DNA of 31,287 nucleotides from JAYPUG01 sp038117265 (GTDB lineage Bacteria; Pseudomonadota; Alphaproteobacteria; UBA6615). The DNA is taken from NCBI GenBank assembly GCA_038117265.1, contig JAYOFO010000027.1, positions 1-31,287 of the forward strand. The letters are read 5' to 3'. The notes beneath the pieces were generated by a model. That model did no database searches, had not been told where the DNA came from, and saw only the letters and a list, made by a program, of their open reading frames with translations. Of the stretch, positions 1 to 8,049 are shown piece after piece (within the stretch, counting starts at the first letter, position 1; each line of letters begins with the position of its first letter). Made by a program: the position numbers and the translations under genes.

Positions 1-1301
1 CGCGGTGCGGGCTCGGCCGCCGGCTTGCGTTCGGCCGCGACCGGCTTGGGCGGGATGAACGCGGCGGCGGGTGCCGGCTTGTCGGCGTGGGGCTCAGACA
101 TCGCCGGTTGCGCGGCCGCGGGCTGCGGGGCCGGACGTTCGGCCGGCATCGCCGTCGCGGCGACCGTGGCACCGCCGTCGGCGGCTTCAGGCGCCGGCAC
201 GGTGGCCGTCGTCTGGGCGGTGACCGGGGTCTGCGCCGGTGTTTGCGCAGGGGCGGTGTCGACCTTCTTCGCCCTTGCCTGGTCGGCGTCGTGGACCAGC
301 GAGATCATCGGCGAGCGCGGCATGGCGTCGGCGTTCACGTCGATGCCCGTGGCCACGATCGAGACCCGCATGATCCCCTCGAGATTCTCGTCGAAGGTCG
401 AGCCGAAGATGATGTTGGCGTCGGCGTCGACTTCCTCGCGGATACGGTTTGCCGCCTCGTCCACCTCGAACAGGGTCATGTCCGGGCCGCCGGTGATGTT
501 GATCAGCACGCCGCGTGCGCCGCGCATCGACACATCGTCCAGCAGCGGGTTGGCGATCGCCGCCTCGGCCGATTCGATGGCCCGGCTGTCGCCGCTCGCC
601 TCGCCGGTGCCCATCATCGCCTTGCCCATCTCGCTCATCACCGTGCGGATGTCAGCGAAGTCGAGGTTGATCAGGCCCGGCATGATCATCAGGTCGGTGA
701 CCCCGCGCACGCCGGAATGCAACACGTTGTCCGCCATGCGGAAGGCGTCGGCGAAGGTCGTGTTCTCGTTGCAGATCCGGAATAGGTTCTGGTTCGGGAT
801 CACGATCAGCGTGTCGACGAAGTGCTGGAGCTCCTCGATGCCTTCCTCGGCGAGGTTCTGGCGATGCCGCCCCTCGAACTGGAACGGCTTGGTGACCACC
901 CCCACGGTCAGGATTCCCTGCTCGCGTGCGGCCCGCGCGATCACGGGTGCCGCGCCCGTGCCCGTGCCGCCGCCCATGCCGGCGGCGATGAAGGCCATGT
1001 GGCTGCCCTGGAGATGGTCGATGATCTCGTCGAGCGCTTCCTCGGCCGCGGCCCGGCCGATGTCCGGCCGCGCGCCGGCCCCCAGGCCGTTGGTGATGTT
1101 GGTGCCGAGCTGGATCCGGCGCTCGGACGCGTTCATCGCCAGGGACTGGGCGTCGGTGTTGGCGACGACGAATTCGACGCCTTCAAGGTTCGACGCGATC
1201 ATGTTGTTGACCGCGTTGGACCCGGCGCCGCCGACGCCGATCACGACGATCCTCGGCTTGAGCTGGGATTGGGGTGGGGGAGCGGAGAGATTGAGCGTCA
1301 T
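1..1301 (-). CDS. ftsZ: Cell division protein FtsZ (3' end outside window)
   Basis: FtsZ is the tubulin-like GTPase that polymerises into the division ring. The visible 433 residues begin MTLNLSAPPPQSQLKPRIVV. The GTP-binding signature GGGTGTG lies at about residues 110-116. The catalytic T7 loop (NLDFADIRT) is at about 212-220, with both acidic residues present. After about residue 320 the chain becomes a Pro/Ala-rich linker (AFIPPKPVAAERKPAAEP), still open at the window edge, so the C-terminal FtsA/ZipA-binding peptide is not seen. A long linker is usual for alphaproteobacterial FtsZ. The start is supported by a GGAGG five bases upstream (1307-1311). The gene lies 120 bases after ftsA on the same strand, the only sizeable gap in the cluster, so it may have its own promoter or leader. 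Confidence 0.97.
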   Translation of the reverse strand, partial: MTLNLSAPPPQSQLKPRIVVIGVGGAGSNAVNNMIASNLEGVEFVVANTDAQSLAMNASERRIQLGTNITNGLGAGARPDIGRAAAEEALDEIIDHLQGSHMAFIAAGMGGGTGTGAAPVIARAAREQGILTVGVVTKPFQFEGRHRQNLAEEGIEELQHFVDTLIVIPNQNLFRICNENTTFADAFRMADNVLHSGVRGVTDLMIMPGLINLDFADIRTVMSEMGKAMMGTGEASGDSRAIESAEAAIANPLLDDVSMRGARGVLINITGGPDMTLFEVDEAANRIREEVDADANIIFGSTFDENLEGIMRVSIVATGIDVNADAMPRSPMISLVHDADQARAKKVDTAPAQTPAQTPVTAQTTATVPAPEAADGGATVAATAMPAERPAPQPAAAQPAMSEPHADKPAPAAAFIPPKPVAAERKPAAEPAP

Positions 1302-1368
1302 GAGAGCCTCCAGTTGATGAACTCGGGGAACAGGGAGAAAGCGGCCGCGACGGGCCGGGACAAAGGCC

Positions 1369-1391
1369 CGCCGGACCGGGTGAATCCGGCG
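1369..1391 (-). repeat. Inverted repeat in the ftsA-ftsZ gap
   Basis: A perfect 7-base G+C-rich stem (CGCCGGA/TCCGGCG) with a 9-base loop lies in the ftsZ leader, about 70 bases before its start codon. No run of T follows on the minus strand, so it is not a standard terminator. It could be an mRNA leader hairpin or a chance structure in G+C-rich DNA. Confidence 0.3.
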
Positions 1392-1421
1392 CCACGGGTC
1401 GGCGATCGGGGGGTATGACGG

Positions 1422-2765
1422 CTAGAAATGTTCACGGAGCCACTGCCCGAGCCGCCCGGTGAGGTGGCCCGGTCCCCCTGGATGAACCGGCGATGGCATG
1501 GTCAGCGAAGACGGGTTGTCGATCGCATGTGCGATCAGGCCCGCGCCGGTTGCGAATGCCGGGCCGGCGATGGCTTCCGCGAGACCGCGGACGCGCAGCG
1601 GCCGACCCATGCGAACCTGCTTGTCGAGGATGCGTGCCGCGAGGTCGCGCACCCCCTGGAGTTGGCTGGCGCCGCCCGTGAGGACGACCCGCCGTCCGGC
1701 CAGCGGCGCGAAGCCGCTGTCATCGAGGCGCGCGCGCACCAGCTCGAAGGTTTCCTCAATGCGCGGCTGGATGATGCCGTTGAGCAGCGAGCGCGGCAGC
1801 TGCATCGGCGCGCTGTGCTCGTCCTCGCCGACCTGGGGCACGTCGAGCATCTCGTGCTCGTCGGACTCGGTGGCGATGGCGTTGCCGTAAAGCGTCTTCA
1901 GCCGTTCGGCATGGACGAGCGGGGTGGACAGCCCGCGCGCGAGATCGGACGTGACGTGGTTGCCGCCGACCGGAATGGTGTCGGCGAACATCATCTGGCC
2001 GTCATAGAAGATGGCGAGGCCTGTCGTTCCGCCGCCCATGTCGACGACGGTCGCGCCGAGGTCGGCCTCGTCCTCGACCAGGGTGGCCAGGCCCGCGGCA
2101 TAGGGCGACAGCACGAATCCCTCGATCTCAAGGTGGCAACGCTCGACCGCGGCGCGGATCGTGCGCACCGCGTGGGTCGAGGCGGACACCAGGTGCATGT
2201 TGACCGACAGCTTCTGGCCGTACATGCCGCGCGGGTCGTCGATGCCCTTCTGGCCGTCGATGGCGAAGCCGACGGGGATCGAGTGGATCAACTCGCGCTC
2301 AGTGCCGTTCGTGCCGTTGTGTCCGGTCCCGTTGCCGTTCTGGCGCAGCGTGTGGGTGTGCTGGAAGACGCGGTGCAGGTCGCCGTCGTCGATCTGCTGG
2401 CCGCCGATGTCGACATCGACGCCCAGGATCTCGGACATCGGTGCGCCCGTGCCCAGGTTGACGGTCACGGCGGAAATCGTTTCCTGGGCCATCTTCTCGG
2501 CCATGTGCACGGCCTTGCGGATCGCGTCCTCGGCGGCGTCGATGTCGACGATCGTGCCGTTGCGCACGCCGCGGCTGAGTTGATGGCCGGCGCCGATCAC
2601 GCGCGGTTGCTGGGCCGCGCTGCCGTTCGCCTCGCCCGACGCGCGCCCGACGCGTGCGATCAGGCAGCAGACCTTGCTCGTGCCGATGTCCAGCACCGCG
2701 AAGGTGCCGTTGCGTGGCTTCGTCAGCTTGCGCGGCATTCCGCCGATCCCCCAGCCGCTGCTCAT
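1422..2765 (-). CDS. ftsA: Cell division protein FtsA
   Basis: FtsA is the actin-like ATPase that tethers FtsZ filaments to the inner membrane. The 447-residue protein has the phosphate-1 motif FAVLDIGTSK (about 22-31) and the phosphate-2 motif VDMGGGTTG in the middle. It ends in an amphipathic helix (GRLGQWLREHF), the expected membrane-targeting sequence. A start at 2765 gives an ATGA overlap with the ftsQ stop and an AAGGA-type ribosome site; a longer in-frame extension over ftsQ is a shadow. An odd feature is a run of Asn, Gly and Thr at about residues 143-155, between the Gln/His-rich segment (QHTHTLRQ) and the strand HSIPVGFAID. E. coli FtsA has nothing like it there, as far as I recall. 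Confidence 0.96.
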   Translation of the reverse strand: MSSGWGIGGMPRKLTKPRNGTFAVLDIGTSKVCCLIARVGRASGEANGSAAQQPRVIGAGHQLSRGVRNGTIVDIDAAEDAIRKAVHMAEKMAQETISAVTVNLGTGAPMSEILGVDVDIGGQQIDDGDLHRVFQHTHTLRQNGNGTGHNGTNGTERELIHSIPVGFAIDGQKGIDDPRGMYGQKLSVNMHLVSASTHAVRTIRAAVERCHLEIEGFVLSPYAAGLATLVEDEADLGATVVDMGGGTTGLAIFYDGQMMFADTIPVGGNHVTSDLARGLSTPLVHAERLKTLYGNAIATESDEHEMLDVPQVGEDEHSAPMQLPRSLLNGIIQPRIEETFELVRARLDDSGFAPLAGRRVVLTGGASQLQGVRDLAARILDKQVRMGRPLRVRGLAEAIAGPAFATGAGLIAHAIDNPSSLTMPSPVHPGGPGHLTGRLGQWLREHF

Positions 2766-3613
2766 GTGTCCTTCTCCGTTCCGCGCGGGCGCGGTGTTGC
2801 GCCCGGGGCGACCCGAACGATCAGCCGGTCGGGCACGCGCAGGTCGACGGCGACCACGTCGCGCTCGAGAAGCGCGTTCTCGCGCTGGAAGGAATCGAGG
2901 CGCGTCAGGGCGGCGGTCAGTTCGATCTCGGGGAGCCGCACGTCGACCCCGTTGCGCATGCGCAGGTTCCAGCGCCGGTCCGACACGCGGATCGCCGCCT
3001 CGGTGGCCGCCGCGACGGCCGGATAGGTGCGAAGCAGATCGATCAGGTCGGCCGCGTGGGCCGGTGCGCCCTCGCCGACGACGAGGGGCAGGTGGGCGAA
3101 GCGGTCGAGCCTGCTGCGCTGGATGGTCACGCCGGCGCGGTCGATCAGCGCCGACTTGCCGTCGTGCTGCCACAGGGCCAGCGGCTCGCGCTCGACGATG
3201 TGGACATAGACGATGTCGGGCAGCCGGCGCGCGATCTCGGCCGAGGCGACCCAGCCCAGCGATACCAGGCGCTCGCGGGCGCCCGCCATGTCGATGTCGA
3301 GGATCGGGGCGCCGCGTTCGAGGTCGAGGGCGGCGAGGATGTCGGCGGCGTCGGCATTCTGCCGTCCGCTCAGCACCACGTCCTCTACCCGCAGACCGGC
3401 ACGCGCTGACGCCTCAATGGCGGCCGTCATGGCCGTTTCGGTCTGCTTGGCGATCCAGCCGGTGTGCGACAGGTACCACCCGCCACCCGCCATGCCGGCG
3501 ACGCCGCAGGCCGCGATCCCGGCGCGGATCGCCATCCGGCGACGGCGATTCGCCGGGTTGGGACGCCGCGGCGTTCCCTTGGCGTTGCGCTTGAACTTCG
3601 GCATCAATCGCAT
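2762..3613 (-). CDS. ftsQ: Cell division protein FtsQ
   Basis: FtsQ is a bitopic inner-membrane protein that links early and late division proteins through its periplasmic domains. The basic cytoplasmic tail (KFKRNAKGTPRRPNPANRRRR) is followed by one membrane segment at about residues 27-47. A POTRA domain follows (LRVEDVVLSGRQNADAADIL), then the FtsQ beta domain (PDIVYVHIVEREPLALWQHD). The length is 283 residues from the ATG at 3613, which has a GGAG 8-10 bases upstream and overlaps ddl by 10 bases. A start at 3604 (MPKFKRN) would overlap the ddl stop by one base as TGATG and is the main alternative. The gene overlaps ftsA by four bases. Confidence 0.92.
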   Translation of the reverse strand: MRLMPKFKRNAKGTPRRPNPANRRRRMAIRAGIAACGVAGMAGGGWYLSHTGWIAKQTETAMTAAIEASARAGLRVEDVVLSGRQNADAADILAALDLERGAPILDIDMAGARERLVSLGWVASAEIARRLPDIVYVHIVEREPLALWQHDGKSALIDRAGVTIQRSRLDRFAHLPLVVGEGAPAHAADLIDLLRTYPAVAAATEAAIRVSDRRWNLRMRNGVDVRLPEIELTAALTRLDSFQRENALLERDVVAVDLRVPDRLIVRVAPGATPRPRGTEKDT

Positions 3614-4530
3614 TGCGCGGTCTCCACCATCCAACTCACAAGCTCGGGGAATGCGATCCCGCAATGGGTCGCCTGTTCGGGCACGAGCGACAGGCGCGTC
3701 ATGCCCGGCTGGGTGTTCACTTCGAGGATGACCAGCGCGTCGCGCGCGTCGTCGTAGCGGAAGTCGGCGCGGGTCACGCCGCGGCAGTAGAGGGCGCGGT
3801 GCGCTGCCGCGGCCCAGTTCATCGCGCGCGCATAGGTCGTCGCATCGACCGGGGCCGGTATCAGGTGTTCGGTCACGCCGTCGGTGTATTTGGCCTCGTA
3901 ATCGTAGAAGCCCTTGGTCGGGCGCAACTCGGTGACGGCCAGCGGGCGCGGCTCCTCGCCCGGCGCGCCCATCACCGCCACGGTCAGTTCGCGGCCCGGG
4001 ATGAACTCCTCGACCAGGATCGTTTCCGACAGGAGCGTCTCGGGATCGGGCCCGTTGGAGCTGTCGGTGACGATCTGGACGCCGACGGAAGAGCCCTCGT
4101 TGTTCGGCTTCAGCACGTAGGGGCGCGGCATCACGTCGCCCGCCAGAACCTCGGCGCGCGCGGCGAGCCGGCCTTCCGCGACGCGCAGCCCGTGGGTTGC
4201 GAAAACGCTGCGCGCCGCCGCCTTGTCCATCGCCAGCGCCGAGCCGAGCAGGCCGGAATGGGTGTAGGGCAGGTGCAGCAGGTTCAGCAGGCCCTGGATG
4301 TTGCCGTCCTCGCCCGCGCGGCCGTGCAGCGCGTTGAACACCACGTCGGGCCGCGGGGTCAGCGCCGCGATCAGTGCCGGCACATCGTCGGTGACGTCGA
4401 TCGTGCGCACGTCATATCCGGCCTCGCCCAGCGCATCGGCGCACTGGCGACCGGATTCGAGCGAGACGTCGCGCTCGGCCGAGATGCCGCCCATCAGCAC
4501 GGCGACGGTGCGCTTCGTGGCGGCGGTCAT
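3604..4530 (-). CDS. ddl: D-alanine--D-alanine ligase
   Basis: This ATP-grasp ligase joins two D-alanines for the end of the peptidoglycan stem peptide. The 308 residues carry the family landmarks in order. They are the N-terminal MGGISAERDVSLESG, the HGRAGEDGNIQG motif, the ATP-binding lysine region LKPNNEGSSVGV, EEFIPGRELTV, and the Mg-binding LEVNTQPGMT with the expected Glu and Asn. The length is normal. The ATG at 4530 overlaps the murB stop as ATGA. Its position between murB and ftsQ is typical of alphaproteobacterial dcw clusters. A second, divergent Ddl-type domain occurs in the fusion gene near 27 kb, but this copy is the obvious cell-wall enzyme. Confidence 0.96.
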   Translation of the reverse strand: MTAATKRTVAVLMGGISAERDVSLESGRQCADALGEAGYDVRTIDVTDDVPALIAALTPRPDVVFNALHGRAGEDGNIQGLLNLLHLPYTHSGLLGSALAMDKAAARSVFATHGLRVAEGRLAARAEVLAGDVMPRPYVLKPNNEGSSVGVQIVTDSSNGPDPETLLSETILVEEFIPGRELTVAVMGAPGEEPRPLAVTELRPTKGFYDYEAKYTDGVTEHLIPAPVDATTYARAMNWAAAAHRALYCRGVTRADFRYDDARDALVILEVNTQPGMTRLSLVPEQATHCGIAFPELVSWMVETAQCD

Positions 4531-5456
4531 GCGGCACCTCCCGCCGGCTCGCCGATGCGCTCGAGCTCCCAGGTCAGTTCCACGCCCGTCGCCTCGCGCA
4601 CCCGGCGCCGGACTTCCTCGCCCAGCCCCTCGATGTCGGCCGCGGTGGCGGTCCCGGTGTTGACCAGGAAATTGCAGTGCTTCTCCGAGACCTGCGCACC
4701 GCCGAGCCGGAGGCCGCGGCAGCCGGCGCGGTCGATCAGCTCCCATGCCTTGCGCCCGTTCGGATTCTTGAACGTGCTGCCGCCGGTGCGGGTGCGGATC
4801 GGCTGGGTCTCCTCGCGCGACGCCTGGACGAGCTCCATCGCGCGCGTGATTTCGTCCGCGTTGCCCCACACGCCGGTCATCACGCAGCCGGTGAAGATCC
4901 AGTCGGGCGCCACGGCGCAGCCGCGATAGCTCGGGCCCCATTCCTCGGGTGTCAGCACATGCGCCGCGCCGTCGGGCGACAGCACGGAGACCTCGCGCAC
5001 CACGTCGCGGAACTCGCGGCCATAGGCGCCGGCGTTCATCCGCAGCCCGCCGCCGACGGTGCCCGGGATGCCGGCCATGAACTCGAACCCGGCGATGCCG
5101 GCGTCGCGCGCCGCCTTGGCGACGTTGTAGTCGAGCGCCATCGCACCCGCGCGGATCGTCGTGGAGTCGCAGCGCACGGTCGCGAAGGGGCGGCCCAGGC
5201 GGATCACCACGCCCGGCACGCCGCCGTCGCGGATCAGCACGTTGGAACCCGCACCGAGCACCGTCACCGGAACATCGGCGGGGCGCGCGGCCAGGAAGTT
5301 GACGAGATCGGCCGCGTCGGCGGGCCGGTACAGCACTTCGGCCGGGCCGCCGACCCGGAACCAGGTGTAGCGCGCGATCGCGCCATCGGGCTCGTAGCGG
5401 CCGCGCACGGCGGGCAGGCGCTCGATCAGGGAAGGGGGACGGGACAGGGCGGCCAT
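4527..5456 (-). CDS. murB: UDP-N-acetylenolpyruvoylglucosamine reductase
   Basis: MurB is the FAD-dependent enzyme that reduces enolpyruvyl-UDP-GlcNAc to UDP-MurNAc with NADPH. The FAD-binding motifs are visible as TWFRVGGPAEVLYRP, LGAGSNVLIRDGG and GIPGTVGGGLRMNAGAYG. The catalytic serine loop is GGSTFKNP, followed by GLRLGGAQVSEKHCNFLVN. At about 309 residues it matches the shorter MurB type. The start at 5456 (MAALSRPPSL) has GGAGG seven bases upstream. An ATG six bases earlier (5462) overlaps the murC stop as ATGA but would leave only one base after the GGAGG, so 5456 is preferred. It overlaps ddl by four bases. Confidence 0.95.
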   Translation of the reverse strand: MAALSRPPSLIERLPAVRGRYEPDGAIARYTWFRVGGPAEVLYRPADAADLVNFLAARPADVPVTVLGAGSNVLIRDGGVPGVVIRLGRPFATVRCDSTTIRAGAMALDYNVAKAARDAGIAGFEFMAGIPGTVGGGLRMNAGAYGREFRDVVREVSVLSPDGAAHVLTPEEWGPSYRGCAVAPDWIFTGCVMTGVWGNADEITRAMELVQASREETQPIRTRTGGSTFKNPNGRKAWELIDRAGCRGLRLGGAQVSEKHCNFLVNTGTATAADIEGLGEEVRRRVREATGVELTWELERIGEPAGGAA

Positions 5457-5458
5457 CG

Positions 5459-6889
5459 TCATCCCTCCGTCCCCGTGTCGCGCGCCAGCCGCGCAGCCAG
5501 CGCGTCGGGCAGGGCCTGGGCCCAGGCCGTGACGTTGCCGGCGCCGAGGCAGACGACCATGTCGCCCGACGACGCGCTCGATGCGACCAGCTCGGCGAGC
5601 CGGTCCGGATCGGGGAGGGGCCGGACGTCCCGGTGGCCGCGGGCACGAAGCCCGGCCACCAGAGCGTCGCGGTCCACTCCCACTATCGGGGCCTCGCCGG
5701 CCGGGTAGATGTCCGACACGAACACGATGTCCGCATCGTTGAAGCAGGTGCAGAATTCGTCGAACAGGCTCTCGACGCGCGTGTAGCGGTGCGGCTGGAA
5801 CACGGCGACGACGCGGCCGCGCGTGGCGCTGCGCGCGGCGTCGAGCACCGCGGCGATTTCCACCGGGTGGTGGCCGTAATCGTCGATGACGGTGATGCCG
5901 CCGGCCTCGCCGGTCTTGGTGAAGCGGCGGTTCACGCCCTTGAATTCCGTGAAGGCGCCCTGGATCACCGCGTCCGTGATGCCCATCTCCAGCCCTATGG
6001 TCACGGCGGCCAGCGCGTTCTGGACGTTGTGGACGCCGTGCATCGGCAGGCGGACGCCGGCGATCGTGCGCGCCGCGCCGCCGGAGCGCTGGCTGATCTC
6101 GACGTCGAAGGACATCCCGTTGGGGTCGCTCTCGACATAGACCGCGCGCACCTCGGCCTGGCGCGAGAAGCCGTAGGTGATCACGCGCCGGTCCTCGAGT
6201 TCGGGGATCAGCGCCTGCACCTCGGGATGGTCGATGCACATCACCGCGAAGCCGTAGAACGGGATGTTCGACACGAAGGTCGCGAACGCGTCGCGCACGG
6301 CATCGAAGGTGCCGTAGAAATCCAGGTGCTCTGGGTCGATGTTGGTGACCACGGCGATGGCGGCCGGCAGCTTGACGAAGGTGCCGTCGGACTCGTCCGC
6401 CTCGACCACCATCCACTCGCCGGTGCCGAGCCGGGCGTTGGTGCCGTAGGCGTTGATGATGCCGCCGTTGATGACGGTCGGGTCGCGGTCCGCGGCATCG
6501 AGCATCGCGGCGACCAGCGACGTGGTGGTGGTCTTGCCGTGGGTGCCGCCCACCGCGATCGACCATTTGAGCCGCATCAGTTCGGCAAGCATCTCGGCGC
6601 GCCGCACGACGGGAACCAGGCGCGCACGTGCGGCCACGATCTCGGGATTGTCCGCCTTCACCGCCGTCGAGACGACGAGGACGGAGGCGTTCTCGATGTT
6701 CTCGGCCCGGTGGCCGACCTCGACATGGATCCCCAGGTCGCGCAGCCGGCGCACATTCGCGTTCTCGGCGATGTCGCTGCCCTGCACCTGGTAGCCCAGC
6801 GCGTGCAGGGTCTCGGCGATGCCGCTCATGCCGATGCCGCCGATGCCGACGAAATGGATCAGGCCGATGTCGAGGGGAAGCGCTCTCAT
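5459..6889 (-). CDS. murC: UDP-N-acetylmuramate--L-alanine ligase
   Basis: MurC adds the first amino acid, L-alanine, to UDP-MurNAc using ATP. The 476 residues begin with a Rossmann-like motif (FVGIGGIGMSGIAE). The Mur ligase P-loop GGTHGKTTTT is at about 114-123. Then come EADESDGTF, NIDPEHLDFYGTF, DDYGHHPVEI and FQPHRYTR, all typical of MurC rather than of the other Mur ligases. The ATG at 6889 overlaps the murG stop as ATGA. The length is normal for the family and no key motif is missing. Confidence 0.97.
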   Translation of the reverse strand: MRALPLDIGLIHFVGIGGIGMSGIAETLHALGYQVQGSDIAENANVRRLRDLGIHVEVGHRAENIENASVLVVSTAVKADNPEIVAARARLVPVVRRAEMLAELMRLKWSIAVGGTHGKTTTTSLVAAMLDAADRDPTVINGGIINAYGTNARLGTGEWMVVEADESDGTFVKLPAAIAVVTNIDPEHLDFYGTFDAVRDAFATFVSNIPFYGFAVMCIDHPEVQALIPELEDRRVITYGFSRQAEVRAVYVESDPNGMSFDVEISQRSGGAARTIAGVRLPMHGVHNVQNALAAVTIGLEMGITDAVIQGAFTEFKGVNRRFTKTGEAGGITVIDDYGHHPVEIAAVLDAARSATRGRVVAVFQPHRYTRVESLFDEFCTCFNDADIVFVSDIYPAGEAPIVGVDRDALVAGLRARGHRDVRPLPDPDRLAELVASSASSGDMVVCLGAGNVTAWAQALPDALAARLARDTGTEG

Positions 6890-8049
6890 TCGGCCGCTTC
6901 CCGGAGTTCGGGTTCGCGGCGCGTGTGACCGTTGCCGTCGCCGTTCGCGGGAACCAGGCCCTCGACCAGGTCGGCGAGGCGGGCGGCGGCGTCGGGAATG
7001 CCGAACGCGCGGGCCGCGGATGCGACGCGTGCGAGGGTCTCGGAGGATTCCAGCGCGGCCTCGAGCCAGCCGGCCATTGCGGCGGGAGTGAATTCGGTCT
7101 GGGTCATCACCCAGCCGCCGCCGGCGGCCTCGACGGCGCGGGCATTGGCCATCTGGTGGTCGTCGACGGCATGCGGATAGGGCACATACAGCGCCGGGCG
7201 CCCCGCGACGGTGTTCTCCGCGACGGTCGAGGCGCCGGCGCGGCTGACGACGAGGTGCGCGGCCGTCAGCCGCGAAGGCACGTCGTCGAAGAAGGTCTCG
7301 AGTTCGGCGGTCATGTTCATGGCGGCGTAGGCCGCTCGGGTCGCCTCGATGTCGTCGGCGCGGCACTGTTGCGCGACGCGGAAGCGGGCGCGCTGGGCCG
7401 GCGTAAGCGCGGCGAAGGCGGCCGGGACGATCTTTGAGAAGACCTGCGCGCCCAGCGAGCCGCCGACGACCAGCAGGTCGATGACGCCGCTGGGCGGGGT
7501 GTAGGGGCGCGCCGCCAGCGCGGCGATCTCGGGGCGCACCGGGTTGCCGACTAGGGTCGCGCGGGCGGTCCCCGCCGACTTGAGGCGCTTAGTCTTGGGA
7601 AAGCTGAGCGCGAAGGCGCGCGCACCGCGCGCCAGCCGCCGATTGGCGCGGCCGAGGACCGCGTTCTGTTCGTGGATGACGGTGGGCACGCCGGCAAGGC
7701 CGGCGGCGAGGATCGGCGGCACGCTGGGATAGCCGCCGAACCCGACGGCGACGGCCGGGCGGGCCTCGCGGATCAGCCGGCGCGCCTGGAAGAAGCCTTC
7801 GGTCAGCACGCGGACCCCGGCGATGGCGCCCTTCAGGCCGCCGCCCAGGCTGCGCGCCGAGACGGTGTGGCGCTCGGTCGCCTCGGGCAGGCCGAGGATT
7901 TCGTTCGACACGGCCGCGCCGCGCGGATCGCTGACGAACAGGATGCGGTGGCCGCGCGCGTGGAGCATGTCGGCGAGCGAGACCGCGGGGAACATGTGCC
8001 CCCCCGTGCCGCCGGCGGCGATCAGGATCGGGCGCGACGTGGCGTTCAT
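6886..8049 (-). CDS. murG: Lipid II synthase (undecaprenyl-PP-MurNAc-pentapeptide GlcNAc transferase)
   Basis: MurG is the membrane-associated GT-B glycosyltransferase that adds GlcNAc to lipid I on the cytoplasmic face. The 387 residues contain the N-terminal donor/acceptor loop AAGGTGGHMFPA (about 11-22). They also contain GFGGYPSVPP, HEQNAVLGRANR, VGGSLGAQVFS and the UDP-GlcNAc motif SRAGASTVAE. The last 25 residues (ANGDGNGHTRREPELREAAE) are a hydrophilic tail beyond the conserved fold. The ATG at 8049 overlaps the ftsW stop as ATGA. Confidence 0.97.
   Translation of the reverse strand: MNATSRPILIAAGGTGGHMFPAVSLADMLHARGHRILFVSDPRGAAVSNEILGLPEATERHTVSARSLGGGLKGAIAGVRVLTEGFFQARRLIREARPAVAVGFGGYPSVPPILAAGLAGVPTVIHEQNAVLGRANRRLARGARAFALSFPKTKRLKSAGTARATLVGNPVRPEIAALAARPYTPPSGVIDLLVVGGSLGAQVFSKIVPAAFAALTPAQRARFRVAQQCRADDIEATRAAYAAMNMTAELETFFDDVPSRLTAAHLVVSRAGASTVAENTVAGRPALYVPYPHAVDDHQMANARAVEAAGGGWVMTQTEFTPAAMAGWLEAALESSETLARVASAARAFGIPDAAARLADLVEGLVPANGDGNGHTRREPELREAAE

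Noticed and set aside
25..1317. 430-residue plus-strand open frame over ftsZ
   Set aside because: It lies antisense to a clearly recognised ftsZ, has low-complexity Ala/Ser/Arg composition and matches no family. Such frames are expected in very G+C-rich coding DNA.
1302..1421. A sigma-70-type promoter for ftsZ in the ftsA-ftsZ gap
   Set aside because: The best pair (TTGTCC, 17 bases, TTTCTC) has a poor -10. A promoter may exist inside ftsA or use another sigma factor, but the sequence does not show one.
2766..3173. In-frame N-terminal extension of FtsA over ftsQ
   Set aside because: The added sequence is Arg/Pro-rich shadow of ftsQ. The ATG at 2765 has a ribosome site, gives an ATGA overlap and matches normal FtsA length.
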